Counted from the first letter of the stretch, positions 1 to 12,160 are shown. The stretch: 64,000 nt of DNA from Lunularia cruciata (GCA_948567375.1 OX419759.1:13608744-13672743), one strand, 5' to 3'. The notes: a model not told the origin generated them from the letters alone. Translations and numbers: made by a program.

Positions 1-1549
1 TCACGGATCACAAGGCCTTGAAGTACATCTTCAACAAGCCTAATGTTGAAGGGAGACTAGCGAGGTGGATGATATTCTTGTTTGAGTATGACTACACCAT
101 TGAGGATAGGCTAGGAAAGAAACATGCAAATGCTGATTTGTTATCTAAGGCCTATGATGGAGATGAAATAGTGGATGATTCCTTCTCGGATGAGAAGCTC
201 ATGACAATCTCAATCACTCAAGAGAAACCAATGGAATACAAGAAGATTGTGGATTTTGTGACAAGTGGTAATTATCCGAAAGGGATGCATGCTAAGGAAA
301 GGAAGGCCCTTGCAACAAGATCTAGACCTTACACAATGGTGGAGGATATTGTTTTTAACCAAGGAGCAGATGGTCTACTTCAAAGAGCTGTGGGTAAGGA
401 AGAGTCTATCCTACTCATAAAGGAGTTTCATGAAGGTTTAGTGTGTGGAGGACACTTTGCAAGAAAGGTGACTACTTTTAAGATTCTAGATGTAGGTTAC
501 CATTGGAGAGGGATTTTCAAGGATTATCTTGATTATTGAAAAACTTGTCATGTTTGTCAAGCTTTTGCTATAAAATCTACTTCCACTCCACCATTAAGAT
601 CAATTCTCTTGCTCGGACCTTTTGAGAAGTGAGAAATTGATTTTGTAGGTCCTCTCAATAGAATCCCAAGGAAAAATCGGTACATTGTGGTAGTTATTGA
701 TTACCTTACCAAGTGGGTTGAGGCTAGACCATTGAGTGATAAGAATGAAGATGAAGTTGGTAGATTTCTTTATGAACGCATTATCATTAGTTTTGGATGC
801 CCTTTGGAGTTGGTTTTTGATAGAGGAGGAGAGTTTACAAGAACATCACTACAACCATGCTAAGACATTTTTCTATCACACATAGAGTAACTACATCCTA
901 TAAGCCAAATTCCAATGGCTTGGCAAAGAGAACCAATCAAACCTTGTGCATGATGTTGGCCAAAGATGCAGAAATGGAGGGAGCTAAACATCATTGGGAC
1001 AAGAGGGTTCATGCAGTTTTGTGAGAGTATAGGATAACCATGAAGACTTCCACCAGATATTCTCCATTTCAATTGGTATATGGTATTGAGTCTACCTTAT
1101 CCATTCACTTTGATCTTCTTACCTTTTAAACCATTCATAGAAGATTGAAGAAAGCACAAGGAGGTGATGTAGAGAAGTCAAGGAAGGATCAACTCATGGA
1201 ATTGGAAGAGGCAAGAGCAGTTGCTATGGTTTGAGTGGAGCAAGCCCAAAGGAAACAAAACAAGAGCTATGACAAGCGGCAAGGCAAGAAGAAGGTGGAT
1301 CCTTTCAAAGAAGATGATTGAGTAATGTTGTTTGATTCTATTCAAATCAAGAGAGTACAAAAGAAGTTTTTGCCTAAGTACTTTGGACCTTTCATAGTAG
1401 AGAAGTTGTGGGTCAATTACACCTATGATCTAAAGGAGTTGGGAGGACTACACTTTGATAGGATTAACCATGATAAGTTGAAGATGTATCATAGAAGGTA
1501 GAGAGACCTTCACTTTGAGGAACAAGTGAAAACTTATTCCGGGGATAAG
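1..1549 (+). pseudogene. Ty3/gypsy pol relic (element A): RNase H end and integrase
   Basis: This is the 3' part of a Ty3/gypsy polyprotein that enters from the left edge. The first 539 bases read as the end of RNase H (DHKALKYIFN, then ARWMIFLFEYDYTI and ADLLSKA) followed by the integrase zinc-binding region (HEGLVCGGHFARK, then after a TGA the KTCHVCQ pair). The integrase core follows in broken frames: EIDFVGPL, YIVVVIDYLTKWVEARPL and LVFDRGGEF carry the first two catalytic Asp positions. The frame is broken by a TGA at 537-539 and more stops downstream, so it is dead. It ends at a purine-rich tract just before the LTR at 1550. Family and domain order are clear. No chromodomain was recognised at its C-terminus. 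Confidence 0.85.
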
Positions 1550-2231
1550 TGTAAACACCCATTTGTACATGTATGTAGTATTGTGATATTTAGTTTGGTA
1601 TTACTAGTACTTGAAAGATATTTTTTATATAGAGATAAAGGATGCTTCTACATTAGTCATAATTAGCTAAAGTTAGTCATAACTAAGATAGAGTGGACCT
1701 TACTTTAGAGGAAGTGGAAAAGATGAGCACCACTATTTTGGATTCTAGTGTGTTGACTTGGTATTATTCCTAGGTGTTTGGCTTTGAGGATAGAGTTGAG
1801 AACTCTTGGGCCCGCAAGCCTTTTTGTTTTGGATTCTTCTATAGTCCAAAGATAGCCCATGTGAAGGAATTCTTGACTAAGTGGTTGGGTCAAGATAAGA
1901 TCACATGCTTAGTAGATATGCTCATGTGGATGGATATTATTTTATACTTTTTTACTTTTAGCCTAATAACTTGAGTTACTCCAATAATTAATAACTTTGG
2001 TGCGTAACTATTTTACAAGTATATAAACTAAGGGTGAGGAGGTTCTCATCATCCTTTCATTTGCAACTATCTTTCTCTCATTGAGTCCTCTAGTGAGCAA
2101 TGTCTTGAGTCTTGGAGTGTTAGCCGTGGAGGAGTATGATGAAGTTGTGGTTCCTTGCCTTCTTAGTCCATGGTGCGCTACCATAATAGCCATCAGAGGT
2201 TCATCTTGAGTGAGAGACAAACCGGCTCACA
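1550..2231 (+). repeat. 3' LTR of element A
   Basis: The LTR starts TGTAAACACCC right after a purine-rich tract (TTCCGGGGATAAG) and ends CCGGCTCACA, giving TG...CA ends. A second copy at 15863-16553 aligns along its whole length, which fixes both boundaries. No HSE-like array was seen in it. Confidence 0.8.
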
Positions 2232-2621
2232 AGACTTCTCCTCTCCTACTATTTGTCTCATCGAGAGCTTTCCAATGGTAACTCACCCATGCAATTCTAA
2301 GATTCATATAAGAATATTCTCTAAAGATTCTCTCTAGTCAAAGTCTATTTGACCAACCAGATAGGACCAAAACCAACATGACACCCATGCATACAACTAA
2401 TCTAAGGGTAGAGCTTGCTGACATGTCACCAATCCATATGTTTGATCCAAGGATGGAGCTTCCTTTGAGGAAATCCACTTTGATATATAAAAGACAAGGT
2501 GCTCCTTTGGGGCATTGGAGTATTGAGTGGGAAGGTTTGTGTTTCTTCTCTTATGTTTCTCTTGTAAGGTCTCCTATTATCAAAAGATTACAACTACCAA
2601 GAGTACACCAAGCACCAACAC
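2232..2621 (+). repeat. Fragment of element-B-type LTR, forward orientation
   Basis: This stretch aligns with the reverse complement of about 7640-7985. Shared landmarks are the TTGACCAACCAGATAGGACC block, the repeated ACATGTCACC phrases and GGTGCTCCTTTGGGGCA. It is cut on the left by the end of the element A LTR and on the right by the element C LTR. The last 60 bases (GAGTACACCAAGCACCAACAC) resemble the leader of the methyltransferase element near 41757-41780. That suggests element C landed in an old relative of it whose other side continues at 10622. Confidence 0.65.
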
Positions 2622-3051
2622 TATAATAATATGGAGTTTAGCGACATAGTTAGTAAGGCTAACAAAGTAAAGAATAAGTCAAATTAGCCCAGAATATTCC
2701 AAAAAGCATCTAGTAAGCTTCTTGGGAAGTTTCCCGACTAGTTTATCTTGCACCCCAAGCAAATAGCTTCTAGAAGGAGACTTCTAGAAGCTTGTAACTA
2801 GCTTAGCTTGCATGCCATGTAGGCGGCTTCTAGAAAAAAGCTTCTTGAGAAGCTTCATGGCTAACTTGGCTTGCACTCTAAGAATGCGGCTCAAGGAAGC
2901 TTCTTGAGAAGCTTCTCAAGGGCCTTGAATGCCACCTTTAAATACCAAAGCCAAAGCTCATGCTAGACATTTGGAGTTTTCCCTCATTCAAGTGTCCCAC
3001 CAATGTGAGCTTCCATTCTCCTATTTCTCTCATCGGTCTTGGAATTTTACA
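2622..3051 (+). repeat. 5' LTR of element C (HSE chromovirus)
   Basis: This is homologous to 10209-10621, 48169-48591 and 53366-53774. The start TATAATAATATGGAG is a mutated form of TGTAACAATATGGAG and the end is TTTTACA. The middle holds a dense GAAnnTTC array followed by a TATA-like box (TTTAAATA near 2938). A primer-binding site follows directly. Confidence 0.85.
2700..2946 (+). promoter_or_regulatory. Heat-shock-element array plus TATA-like box in element C 5' LTR
   Basis: Repeated CTTCTAGAAG and GAAGCTTCTTGAGAAGCTTC units give alternating GAA and TTC blocks spaced by two bases, the binding pattern of heat-shock factors. The array ends about 25 bp before TTTAAATA. Heat induction is inferred from the motif and has not been shown. 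Confidence 0.6.
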
Positions 3052-3712
3052 TTGGTATCAGAGTAGGAATGGGATGGATAGAATTTATGGACCACCAAAT
3101 CTACTTCCGCCACTGGGATTTTTGTGTCCAAATATTACCCAAGCATCATTTCACATAATTCATTACCTCGTGCTTTGGATAGGATTTTATGCATATGATC
3201 ACCTTATCTTAGGAACCCTTGATACTTCCGATTGTAACTTATGGAGAATGATGGATGTGTTGCATCTATGTGTTAATCAATTAGATAAATTGGGAGTAGT
3301 GCAATGGAGTAGTAGTAGTCATGGTGGCAATATTGGACATTATCCTTGGGATGCAACAGCAAATTGAGCACCTTACTCGATTGTTGGATGATCGAGACCA
3401 GCAATGACATGAACACATAGAGAGAACACCAGTTTGAGATGGAGAAGATTACATCCAATTTCTAAAAACCTAGGTGTTTGAAGGCAAGAATCTTCCAAGC
3501 ACAATGGAAAATTGTGTGTCTAACTATGAACATTACTTTGAAGCCACCAATCTTCAAGATGAACAGAAACAAATTCTCTTGGCTTCTAGCCAATTGGATA
3601 GTGTGGCAAAACTTTGATGGCAATTCCAAGTGGAGCGATCTGAACGACAGATTATTGCACCAACTTTGACATGGGAAAAATTCAAGGATGCAATACTTGG
3701 CCAATTTTTTTG
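3052..3712 (+). pseudogene. Element C primer-binding site and broken gag 5' part
   Basis: TTGGTATCAGAGTAGG directly after the LTR is the Met-tRNA primer-binding site with one change from the usual TGGTATCAGAGC. The following sequence matches 48600-49053 and the reverse complement of 50120-50760, including the gag stretch around LTWEKFKDAILGQF. Homology to element C stops near 3712 at TTGGCCAATTTTTTT and switches to element B on the opposite strand. Frames are broken. Confidence 0.7.
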
Positions 3713-3951
3713 TTCTGTTGAAAAAGTAGGCAGTCACACACATAGTCCATCACGTCATTGCTCATCTTGTGCCAATAGTAATGATGTTGGACTACATCCA
3801 AGGTCTTGTCCACTTCGACATGACCTGCAATAGCCAAATCATGACATTCCGCTAGAATGGTGGTGCATAATTCTGGGACATTTGGGATCCATAATCTACC
3901 ATCACGAAAGGTGAGTCCTTGGGTACTGGTGACACCATTGGATGATTGCAC
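3713..3951 (-). pseudogene. Element B integrase zinc-binding fragment
   Basis: The reading HDLAIAGHVEVDKTLDVV, then YYWHKMSNDVMDYVCDC and FQQNK, matches the HHCC region of a gypsy integrase. No catalytic core follows; the sequence changes to element C gag at 3712. Confidence 0.7.
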
Positions 3952-4122
3952 TTCTACAATCTATGGATCAATTGTTCTAGCAGCCATAATCTTTGGCCAG
4001 AATTTAGGGTTAATCTTAACCTCTACCACCAAGTTGTTTGCCATTGGCATGCGGGTCAATGTATCTACTAGTTGCTTCTTACCTTCCACAAAGGTGATTG
4101 ACATGCTAAAGCGTTGTCACTT

Positions 4123-5401
4123 CTATGCCCACCAAATCTGGCAACAAGATAGATCCTTTTGGGTCTCGAGGTAGACTAGAGGTTTCTGGTCTGTCTCTAC
4201 TACAAATGCCTTCTTGGCCAGATAGTGCTTTGAATGCTTGGTTGCAAAAACAATGGCCAACTCTTCTTGTTCTGTGGTGTGGTAGTTACACTCTACCGGT
4301 AACAACTTTCAAGAGAAATATGCAATTGGATGCCATCCGTCATGCCACTCTTGTTGTAGGACTGCTCCTATTGCTACGCTTGATACATCTATAGCCAACT
4401 TGATTGGTTGTTTTGGGTCATACCACTTCAAGATTGGTGCATGTAGCAAGGCGGCTTTCAATTCTTGAAAGACCAACTCTTGTGCGGTTCCCCATGTCCA
4501 CTTCTTCCTCTTGCCAAGTAGTGCCATTACAGGCTGTGCAACCTTGGAGAAGTCCTTGACAAATCTACAATAGAATCTTGTCAACCCCAAGAAGCTCTTG
4601 AGTTGAGTCTGATCTTCTGGGGCACGCCATTTTTGAATGACCTCTATTTTATCTATCAATACTAGAATGCACTCTGCACTTACTCTATGCCCCAAGTAGT
4701 CTACTTCAGACTTGCCAAACTTGCACTTTGAGATTTTGGCATACAATCAATTTTGTCTTAGAATCTGGACGACCTCTTGTAGATATTGTTTGTGTTCTGT
4801 CATTGTGCTACTGTATACTAAGATATTATCCAAGAAGAAAATAACAGACTTATCCAAATATAGACAAAATATATCATTCATTAGACTCATGAAAGTGGCA
4901 GGTGCATTGGTGAGGCCAAAAGGCATCACAAGATACTCAAAGTGGCCATACCTGGTTCAAAAAGCAGTTTTGTACACATCCTCCTCTGCAATTCAGATTT
5001 GATTGTAACTGCTCCGCAAGTCCAATTTGGTGAAATATCTCGCTCCATGGAGTTGATCAAACAAGTCATCCATGGGAGGTAAGGGGTATTTTTTCTTCAT
5101 TGTTTGCTGATTGAGACTTTGATAGTCAATGAACATGCGGATTGTACCATCCTTCTTCTTCACAAACAAGACAAGAGCCCATATGGTGATATGCTAGGTT
5201 GGAAAAACCCCTTCTACAACATCTTCTCAATTTGAGTCTTACATCCTCCAACTCATGAGGTGATAGGCGATATGGGGCCTTACAAGGAGGTGTCTTCCTT
5301 GGGAGTGTCTCAATTTTATGATCTACTCTCCTTTTTGGTGGTAATCCTAAGGGTAGATCATCAGGAAAGACATCTTGAAATTCATCCACCACAACCTTCA
5401 A
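4123..5401 (-). pseudogene. Element B reverse transcriptase and RNase H relic
   Basis: FQDVFPDDLPLGLPPKR and the PYRLSPHELE block open the [14 protein letters not shown] is the classic fingers motif. The catalytic loop reads [10 protein letters not shown] instead of YxDD, so one of the two metal-binding aspartates is lost. RNase H follows with LAIDVSSVAIGAVLQQ, then TTEQEELAIVFATKHSKHYL and VVETDQKPLVYL. Stops and frameshifts separate the pieces at about 5125, 4746 and 4308. Confidence 0.8.
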
Positions 5402-5425
5402 TTTCTCAGGAACTTGTCCATCACT

Positions 5426-5965
5426 CTAGACTTCTCTTATTAGACCCATGAAACATCTATCGGTCTTACAGGCAGTTGCTGTCCCTATGACATATAGAGG
5501 TAGATCTTGCATGGGTGATCTTTCTTTAACTCCAATGATTGACCATTTCTGGGTTCTCATTACTTTCTTCCTCCAATCTACCATAGGGTTGTAATGCTCC
5601 ATCCATGCCATGCCTAAGATTGCATCATAATGAGCTAATTCTATCATGCGCCACTCAATTGCTTCTTGATATTCTCCTAAAGAGAGTGTTACCTATCTAG
5701 ATAATGATTCAATCCTCTCTATTTGCCCGTTAGGCAACTCTACTTCTTCATTCCTATCTCTCTCTAGATCCATTCCTAATCTTATTGCGACAAAGCGAGA
5801 TAAGAAATTCTCTATCGCTCTCGGATCAATTAATACTCTCACTTGATTGCCTTCTAGGACTCCATTCACAACAATCAATTGTGAGGTTGCCTTTCGGGAT
5901 CTTTGCATATTAGTCTTCTTCCTTCTCTCGCTTCTCTTCTTCCTTATTGAGCCAGTAAGGTACAT
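5426..5965 (-). pseudogene. Element B retropepsin-like protease relic
   Basis: The translation contains VNGVLEGNQVRVLIDPRAIENFLS. The family has D[ST]GA in this place, and here LIDPRA shows the catalytic motif damaged. The second half, 5647-5426, has ELAHYDAILGMAWMEHYNPMVD, the usual LG-x-W-L strand that follows a gypsy protease. A stop separates the halves. Confidence 0.65.
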
Positions 5966-7071
5966 TTATTGGTGATCTTTGTTTTTGAAGTGATTTCCAC
6001 CTCCTCCTCTTCAATGCACCTCTTCATGTTGTTCAAAGATTACCTATACAAAGGCCAAGGGTCTCTAGGGAAACAAGTGCAATAGTTGGTGGATATGTGC
6101 CCAATACGGCCACAATTGTAAAAACGGTGTTGTTCTCCTTGAGTTCCTTCTCCTCGTGGGACTCCATCTCTTTGTTCTTCTACCCATCCATGCTCCCCTT
6201 GAAACAGTCATGCTCCTTGATCTCAAAATCGAAGGTTACCCAATTCCATTGGTATTGGTCCACCCATGTGTGGCATTTCTGCCCAATAATGTTGAGGTGG
6301 AACTACTCCTTCACCTCCACCCAATGCTCTTGCTATTCTCTACGCACAAGCAATGGCTTCAAATACCGTGCAAGGATTTTGCACCATGATTTATTGGTGA
6401 ATCCGCTCCTTTAACCCTCATTTGAAATTGTTGAGAGCCTTTGTTGGACTCATATCGGTTACTACAACTTGTAGATCCAGAAATGCCTCCACATACTCTT
6501 GTACGCTATTCTTCTGTCTCAATCCCCATAGTTGGGTTTGAGCCATCTGCACAGAATCCACCAATTAGAAATTCTTCAGCAATCCTTCTTGCATTGCTGT
6601 CCACGTGACCTCCCTTCTCTCTGCCAACATGGATTGTTCCCAAGCATCATACCATGTGAGGGCTTTATCGGTCAAGTACCCACATGCAAACATGCATGCA
6701 GCATGCTCCGTGATCTCTATTGAGAACAATCAGAAATATTGATTCATTCTCGAGATCCAATTTTCCACTACTCACATCATACGTTGCTCCTTGTAAGGCT
6801 TGATGTTGCATGTCTTCTTCATCCGTAGCAGCAATAGGGCTTCATCATTGAGAGGGTTTGTAGGCATATGTGCCTCTCCAAGTACTTAAGTTGCAGGTAT
6901 TGGGTTTTGAGACGGCTCTTCTCCTTGCATGGCTTGATTGTTCCTAAGGATTTGCACTTGACTTTGTAATGTCTCCATGGTCATCTTAATCTCTTGAAAT
7001 TCATTCAACATCCCTTGCATTCTTTGCACCAACTCTTGCAATTGCGGATCCATGGTTCTTGCAACACTCAA
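5966..7071 (-). pseudogene. Element B gag relic
   Basis: The reverse-strand start reads DPQLQELVQRMQGMLNEFQE, a short coiled-coil-like N-terminus typical of plant gypsy gag. Later fragments in changing frames include AFIDLQVVVTD-like text and a region around 6000-6420 where a zinc knuckle would be expected, but the frame is too broken to show all its residues. It lies directly upstream of the protease. Confidence 0.55.
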
Positions 7072-7640
7072 TTGCTAATATAGAGTCAATATGATCACTC
7101 AGGAAAGCGCACAAATTACCAGAACTACCAATGGGACCTTAGAAGCTATCACTCATTGATAATACTCCTCGCCAAAATTCCTAACCACAAAATCTCTAAA
7201 CATCACTTATGGTCTCACTACATAACGGATTTCTACTTGAGTGTTGAAAGGGAGAGGATTTGGGACATTCACATCCATATTATCATAATAGAATGTAGAT
7301 TGTCAAATCCCACTCTCTGTCATATATCACCATAGGTAGAATCACCGGGTTTGGTGAGTTCATCACCCTATCCATGAATTATGTGCCAAAGTGATAAACT
7401 AGCGATACCTTTATTTGCTCACGTTGGATGTACATAACCTTGATGTGGAATGGATTTGGGAATGGAAAGCTAGGTGTAGAAAATTGTTCCCCCGGTGCAT
7501 CCATCCCATTCACTCTCTAAAGTCCTTCCTAAGTCTAGCAATTACTTTATGTTCTTAACCTCAAATTACTCAGTTTCAGTAGTTTGTGCTCTTCTAAGAG
7601 GGGTGATCCATTCTCTTGGACTAAGACACTCGCTTTGATA

Positions 7641-8370
7641 CCATTGAAATACTCCGAGGACAAGAGAAGAGAGAAAACACTGATTACACACCCAACATTT
7701 GGTGCCCCAAAGGAGCACCTTCTCATTATTATATAGACAAAGACGATCTCCTCCAAGGAAGCTCCACCATAGGATTAGGCACACAGATAGGTGACATGTC
7801 AGCAAGCTCCACTCTTGGATTACTTACTTGGATGGGTGACATGTTGGTCTAGGTCCTATCTGGTTGGTCAAACAAACTTTGATTAGAGGGAATCTTTTAG
7901 GGAATCTTCTTGTAGGAGTCTCAAAATCACGTAAGGTACCATGGGAAAGCTCTCAACAAGACAAACCAGGGAGAAGGGGAGGCTAGACTTTTCTTTATTG
8001 GAGAAAATATGCACATTTTCAAGGCCTAATTCATCCGTTTAGGCCTCCAAAATTACCTTCAAAGATTTCAGGCATATTTTGGTTCCTACTCTATTAGTAG
8101 AAGTCCCCATTTGGTGATACCTCTTTCTGATCTATTTAGTTTTTCATGTGTAACATCCTTCCAGATGTTACCAAACCAATTCTCACCTTTAAATCATATG
8201 TCTAACTATTGGTTCTAAGGTTCTCAAGTCTATTTTGGTTTCTGCTCTATTAGTAGAAGTACTCTTTTGGTGATATTTCTATTGATCTATTTTGACCATC
8301 ATGGATAACATCATTCTAGATGTTACCAAACCAAATTCCACATCTAGATCATATGGCTAGCTCTTGGTAT
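7641..8370 (-). repeat. 5' LTR of element B
   Basis: On the reverse strand this precedes the TGGTATCAAAGC primer-binding-like site. It matches 2232-2600 in opposite orientation and 12830-13345 in the same orientation. The left part (reverse-strand 5' end) contains an imperfect tandem duplication. The exact outer edge near 8370 is set only by where element C homology resumes. Confidence 0.65.
8089..8345. repeat. Imperfect tandem duplication in element B LTR
   Basis: Two roughly 115-130 bp units run about 8089-8200 and 8230-8345. Both contain TTTTGGTT, CTATTAGTAGAAGT, TTTTGGTGAT or close forms, TGATCTATTT and AGATGTTACCAAACCAA. The related LTR at 12830-13345 shows one such unit, so the duplication is specific to this copy. 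Confidence 0.7.
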
Positions 8371-10208
8371 TATAGTTGACCAATTTTTAGCGACGGTTCA
8401 TCCATTATTATGCTCAGATGGCTACACCATTGATTGACCTCTTGGGGAAGGACTCAAGTTTCCAATGGACCACCAAGCATAAAGAAGCATTCTAGAAGTT
8501 GAAACATATGGTGTCTTCAAGACCCATTCTTCAACCGTATGATCCTCAACTACCATGTGTGGCTGATTTTGATGCTTTTAACTTTGCAATTGGAGTTGTG
8601 TTGCAATAGGAATTCCCAGATGGACTACATCCCATTGCCTTTGTGTCTCACCGACTCAATACGGCTAAAAGAAACTACTCTGCTCAAGATCAAGAACAAC
8701 TTGCAATGGTATATGCCACCAAGGTATGGAAGCATTACCTCTTGGGGAAACAAGTGATCATGCAAACTGATCACAAACCATTGTTGTAGACCTTACACTT
8801 GGAACACATGAAGAGTTGACATTATCGAGGGGAGGAACAACTCCAATTGTTTGACATCAAACTTGAATACAAACCAGGTCGGTTCCATATCATCCCTGAT
8901 GCCTTATCACTGTGTCCTAATTTGAAGTCTCTTCCTCTCATCACGATAGCAATTACAATGGTGTCAATTGACTCTAAGGTCCAAAACAAGCTTTGGTTAG
9001 CTTTACAACAAGATCACTTCTTCCAAATGGTACATGGTCATCTTATAGCATGCGGCAAGGAGTACAACATCTTCTCCTTCAAGGAAAGCCTTTTATTCCA
9101 TGATGACCGGATCTATATTCTAGCCAAAGTTGATCTTGGACTTATATACGCCTTCAAGAAGCCCATGATTTACCAATAGCTGGTCACATGGGTGTGGGCA
9201 AGACCAATGTGACCAGCTATATATCTTTATTGACAATATCTTCAAGCATCATGGGATGCCACGTGTACTCATTTCCAATCGTGATCCTCGATTCACCCAG
9301 AAGTTTTGGCAAGCACTCTTCTAGATACTCGGCACCAAGCTTGCTTTTGTCCACATCCTATCATCCTCAAACTGATGGACAAATGGAACATGCAAATCAT
9401 ACCTTGGAGAATATACTACGTGCCTTTGTCAATGTCCACCATACCAACTGGGATGAATGTCTTATAGTTGCAGAATTTGCCTACAACAATTCCAAACAAG
9501 CAAGCACTTGATTTTCTCCTTTCTTTCTCAATTTTGATCAAAATCCACTTGTCCCAAATTCTCTTCTTGTTCCTCCTCAGTCTCATGTCCCTCATACTTC
9601 AACTTTCTTGACCACCATCTCCAAATCTCTCCAACAAGCCAAATCTCACCTCCTTGTTGCTCAAAATTGTCAAAAACAATATGCGACCACCATCATCATG
9701 ATTTCACCTTTGAAGTTGGTGATAAAGTTATGCTATCATCTAGTAATCTACCCCTCCCACTTGATACCCAAGTTCATAAACTTACTCCTAATTAGATAGG
9801 ACCCTTTGATGTCACCCAAAGTTGTCTCTCTTGTTCCTTATTGACTTGCCTTGCCTTGCCTTGCCTTGTCATATGCGCATCCATCTTGTCTTTCATGTTT
9901 CCAAGTTAAAACCCTTTGTTCCTCTTCTTTTTCCTCTCAAGTCCAACTCCCTCCTCCTCTTGTCCCTATCAATGATCATGAGGAGTACAAAGTTGATAGT
10001 ATTCTTGTGCCACATTCAACGAGATGAATGTTGCCACATTCAACGAGAACACCAACAACATACGGAGTACACGATCCTTTGGAAAAGGTATCCCCTTCAT
10101 GATGCCACATGGGAACCTCTTTCTCACCTCTAGAATGCATAGATGACCATCCAAGAGTCTGAAGCTTCAATGGCAACTAGGACGTCACCAACTTATGGTG
10201 GGGGAATA
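8371..10208 (+). pseudogene. Element C pol 3' part: RT end, RNase H, integrase, chromodomain relic
   Basis: The RT connection starts at CGACGGTTCATCC and matches 51311 onward. RNase H pieces follow, then FDIKLEYKPGRFHIIPDALS. The integrase has lost about 280 bp compared with 52080-52420: near 9190-9230 the text jumps from the zinc-binding region to the second half of the core. HPQTDGQMEHANHTLENIL and FAYNNSKQAST then follow. The C-terminus at about 9980-10135 keeps a chromodomain-like EYTILWKRYPLHDATWEPLS. Stops occur throughout. A purine tract GGTGGGGGAATA precedes the 3' LTR. Confidence 0.8.
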
Positions 10209-10621
10209 TGTAACAATATGGAGTTTAGCGACGTAGTTAGTAAGGCTAACAAAGTAAAGAATAAGGCAAATTAGCCTAGAATATTCCTAAAAGCATATAG
10301 GAAGTTTCTTGCAAAGCTTCTTGACTAGTTTAACTTGCACCCCAAGCAAATAGCTTCTAGAAGCTTCTAATTAGCTTAGCTTGCACACCAAGTAGGCGGC
10401 TTCTAGAAGGAAGTTTCTTGAGAAGCTTCTTGGTTAACTTGGCTTGCACTCTAAGAAAGCGGTTCAAGAAAGCTTCTTAAGAAGCTTCTCAAGGGCCTTG
10501 TATGCTACCTATAAATACCAAAGCCAAAGCTCATGCTAGGCATTCGGAGTTTTCCCTCATTCAAGTGTCCCAATATGAGCTTCTATTCTCCTATTTCTCT
10601 CCTTGGTATTGGACTTTTACA
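10209..10621 (+). repeat. 3' LTR of element C
   Basis: Starts TGTAACAATATGGAG after the polypurine tract and ends TTTTACA. It contains the same GAAnnTTC array (about 10290-10490) and a TATA box CTATAAATA at 10509-10517. It is the partner of 2622-3051. Confidence 0.85.
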
Positions 10622-12160
10622 AAGACTCTAAATTCAAGGTATCTCACACAAACATTATGCATAAACAAGAAGTAGAGAATGGAGGAAATCCAATCACAAG
10701 AAGTCTAAACAAAAACTCTCCATCTCATAAATCAACACTAGATTTTCTTTACAACCATTTGATATAATAAGAGTGTCTATCTACTCCTAAGCTATCAACC
10801 AAAGCTACATGTGTATATGTATCAATCTAGTGGTCATTATGACAACAAATGATGGTGGACCAATTAGCTAAGGCACCAATCTAGAAACCAAAGATCTAGG
10901 GTTTAAATCTTGTTGCACATAATCTAGAAGGGTGTGTAGATTTTTCCAAACAACTACCAAAAACTCATCTAAATTGGCTAGCCTCATGCCATCAAGCTAA
11001 CCTCTCTAGTCCACAACCTTATGCCTTGAAGCCTCTAAATACCAAATGAGGACTTTCTTCTTGCCAATTCAAACCCTCTCTAAACCAAGTTAACCTCCAC
11101 TAGCTAGGGCAACTGTTCCCAAAGCCTCTAAATGCCCAATGAGGTCTTTTTTCTTGCCAATTCAAACATCTCTCCAAATCGGGTTAACCTTCACTGCTCA
11201 AGAAACTTCTGCCAAATTTGACCTAACTTGAGCAACCTCTAACTCTTAATGGTCTATGAAAACTCAACCTTTGAATCTAGACAACCTTTACTAACCTAAT
11301 GCACCTCTTCTATAGTTGGTTCACACCAAATCCTTCATTAACTATCAACTCGGGCCAAATTGAGAGGATGGGGATTTCCAAATTCTTAATTTGATAGGAT
11401 GGGCTCCCAAATCCACCCCCGCTTTCTTCTCATGTCCAATTTGCAATGCCAAGGCCTTTGATTTCACTCTCTTACCCTCAAATCAACATCCATTGATTTG
11501 AAATTGACCTTAATTTTGAAAAATTTGGGCAACACTTCCGCATACCATCTACCTCACTACCAAATCTACATCAACTTGAACAAGGCTTCTACATACAATC
11601 ACTCTTAGGGAAATCTGGGACCATGATCAAATGTACCAACAATTTGCTAAGCTTGGAGATACCATCAACACCTTTAGTTTGTGCATCCAATTTCTCCCTA
11701 ACACACTTCTTTGATGTAATCAATTTCTTTGATGTAATCAATCTCTTCCACTTGAATCACACTTAAAAGTCAATTTTGAATTTAATCTTTCACTCAATAA
11801 TCTGCAAACAATCAGACATTGATTACAATCAAACCACACTTCCTCTAGCTAAGAGACACCATGTGATGCTTGCCAGCCTCTATCCAGCATAGCCAAGAAC
11901 TTGAAGGCTCAACATCAAAGAAGTGAGTTCTCTAGGGTTGCACTTTGAAAGTATACTTCTTTGCTCAACTTGAGTCTTTAGCCCTAATGGTGCCATAGAT
12001 GGTGCAAGTGATAATGGGTCCCATCATGTGATAAGTAGCCCTAACATGAAATTTGGCCACCATCAATTAGTCCATGAGCAACTCCCAAAATAGCTATGAT
12101 TGCCTACACTACCACTCCAACATCCAAGCAAAGTAGTTTTAATGCTACAAATGTTGTGAC
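10622..12160 (-). mobile_element. Old decayed relative of the methyltransferase element (5' leader and terminal repeat)
   Basis: This aligns along its length with the 5' leader and right-hand terminal repeat of element E (about 41780-43280). Examples are GAATGGAGGAAATCCAATCACAAGAA near 10678, the paragraph about CATAGCCAAGAACTTGAAGG near 11890, and an end at ACAAATGTTGTGACA near 12150 matching ACAAATGGCGTGACA at 43266-43280. Nearly all CpG and many CHG sites of E have become TG or CA here. No coding part remains on this side; element C interrupts it on the left. Confidence 0.75.

Larger units (their letters stand above)
3713..7640 (-). mobile_element. Element B: decayed Ty3/gypsy internal region, truncated at integrase
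   Basis: Read on the reverse strand, this runs from a primer-binding-like TGGTATCAAAGC near 7641 through gag, protease, RT, RNase H and the integrase zinc-binding domain. It then stops abruptly at 3713 without integrase core or 3' LTR. It sits between the gag start of element C (ending 3712) and the RT of element C (resuming near 8371), so B was inserted into C, or joined to it, with loss of sequence from both. Confidence 0.75.

Noticed and set aside
2700-2930. CRISPR-like or satellite array from the repeated CTTCTAGAAG phrases
   Set aside because: Units are irregularly spaced, there are no unique spacers of constant length, and the array is part of an LTR promoter.
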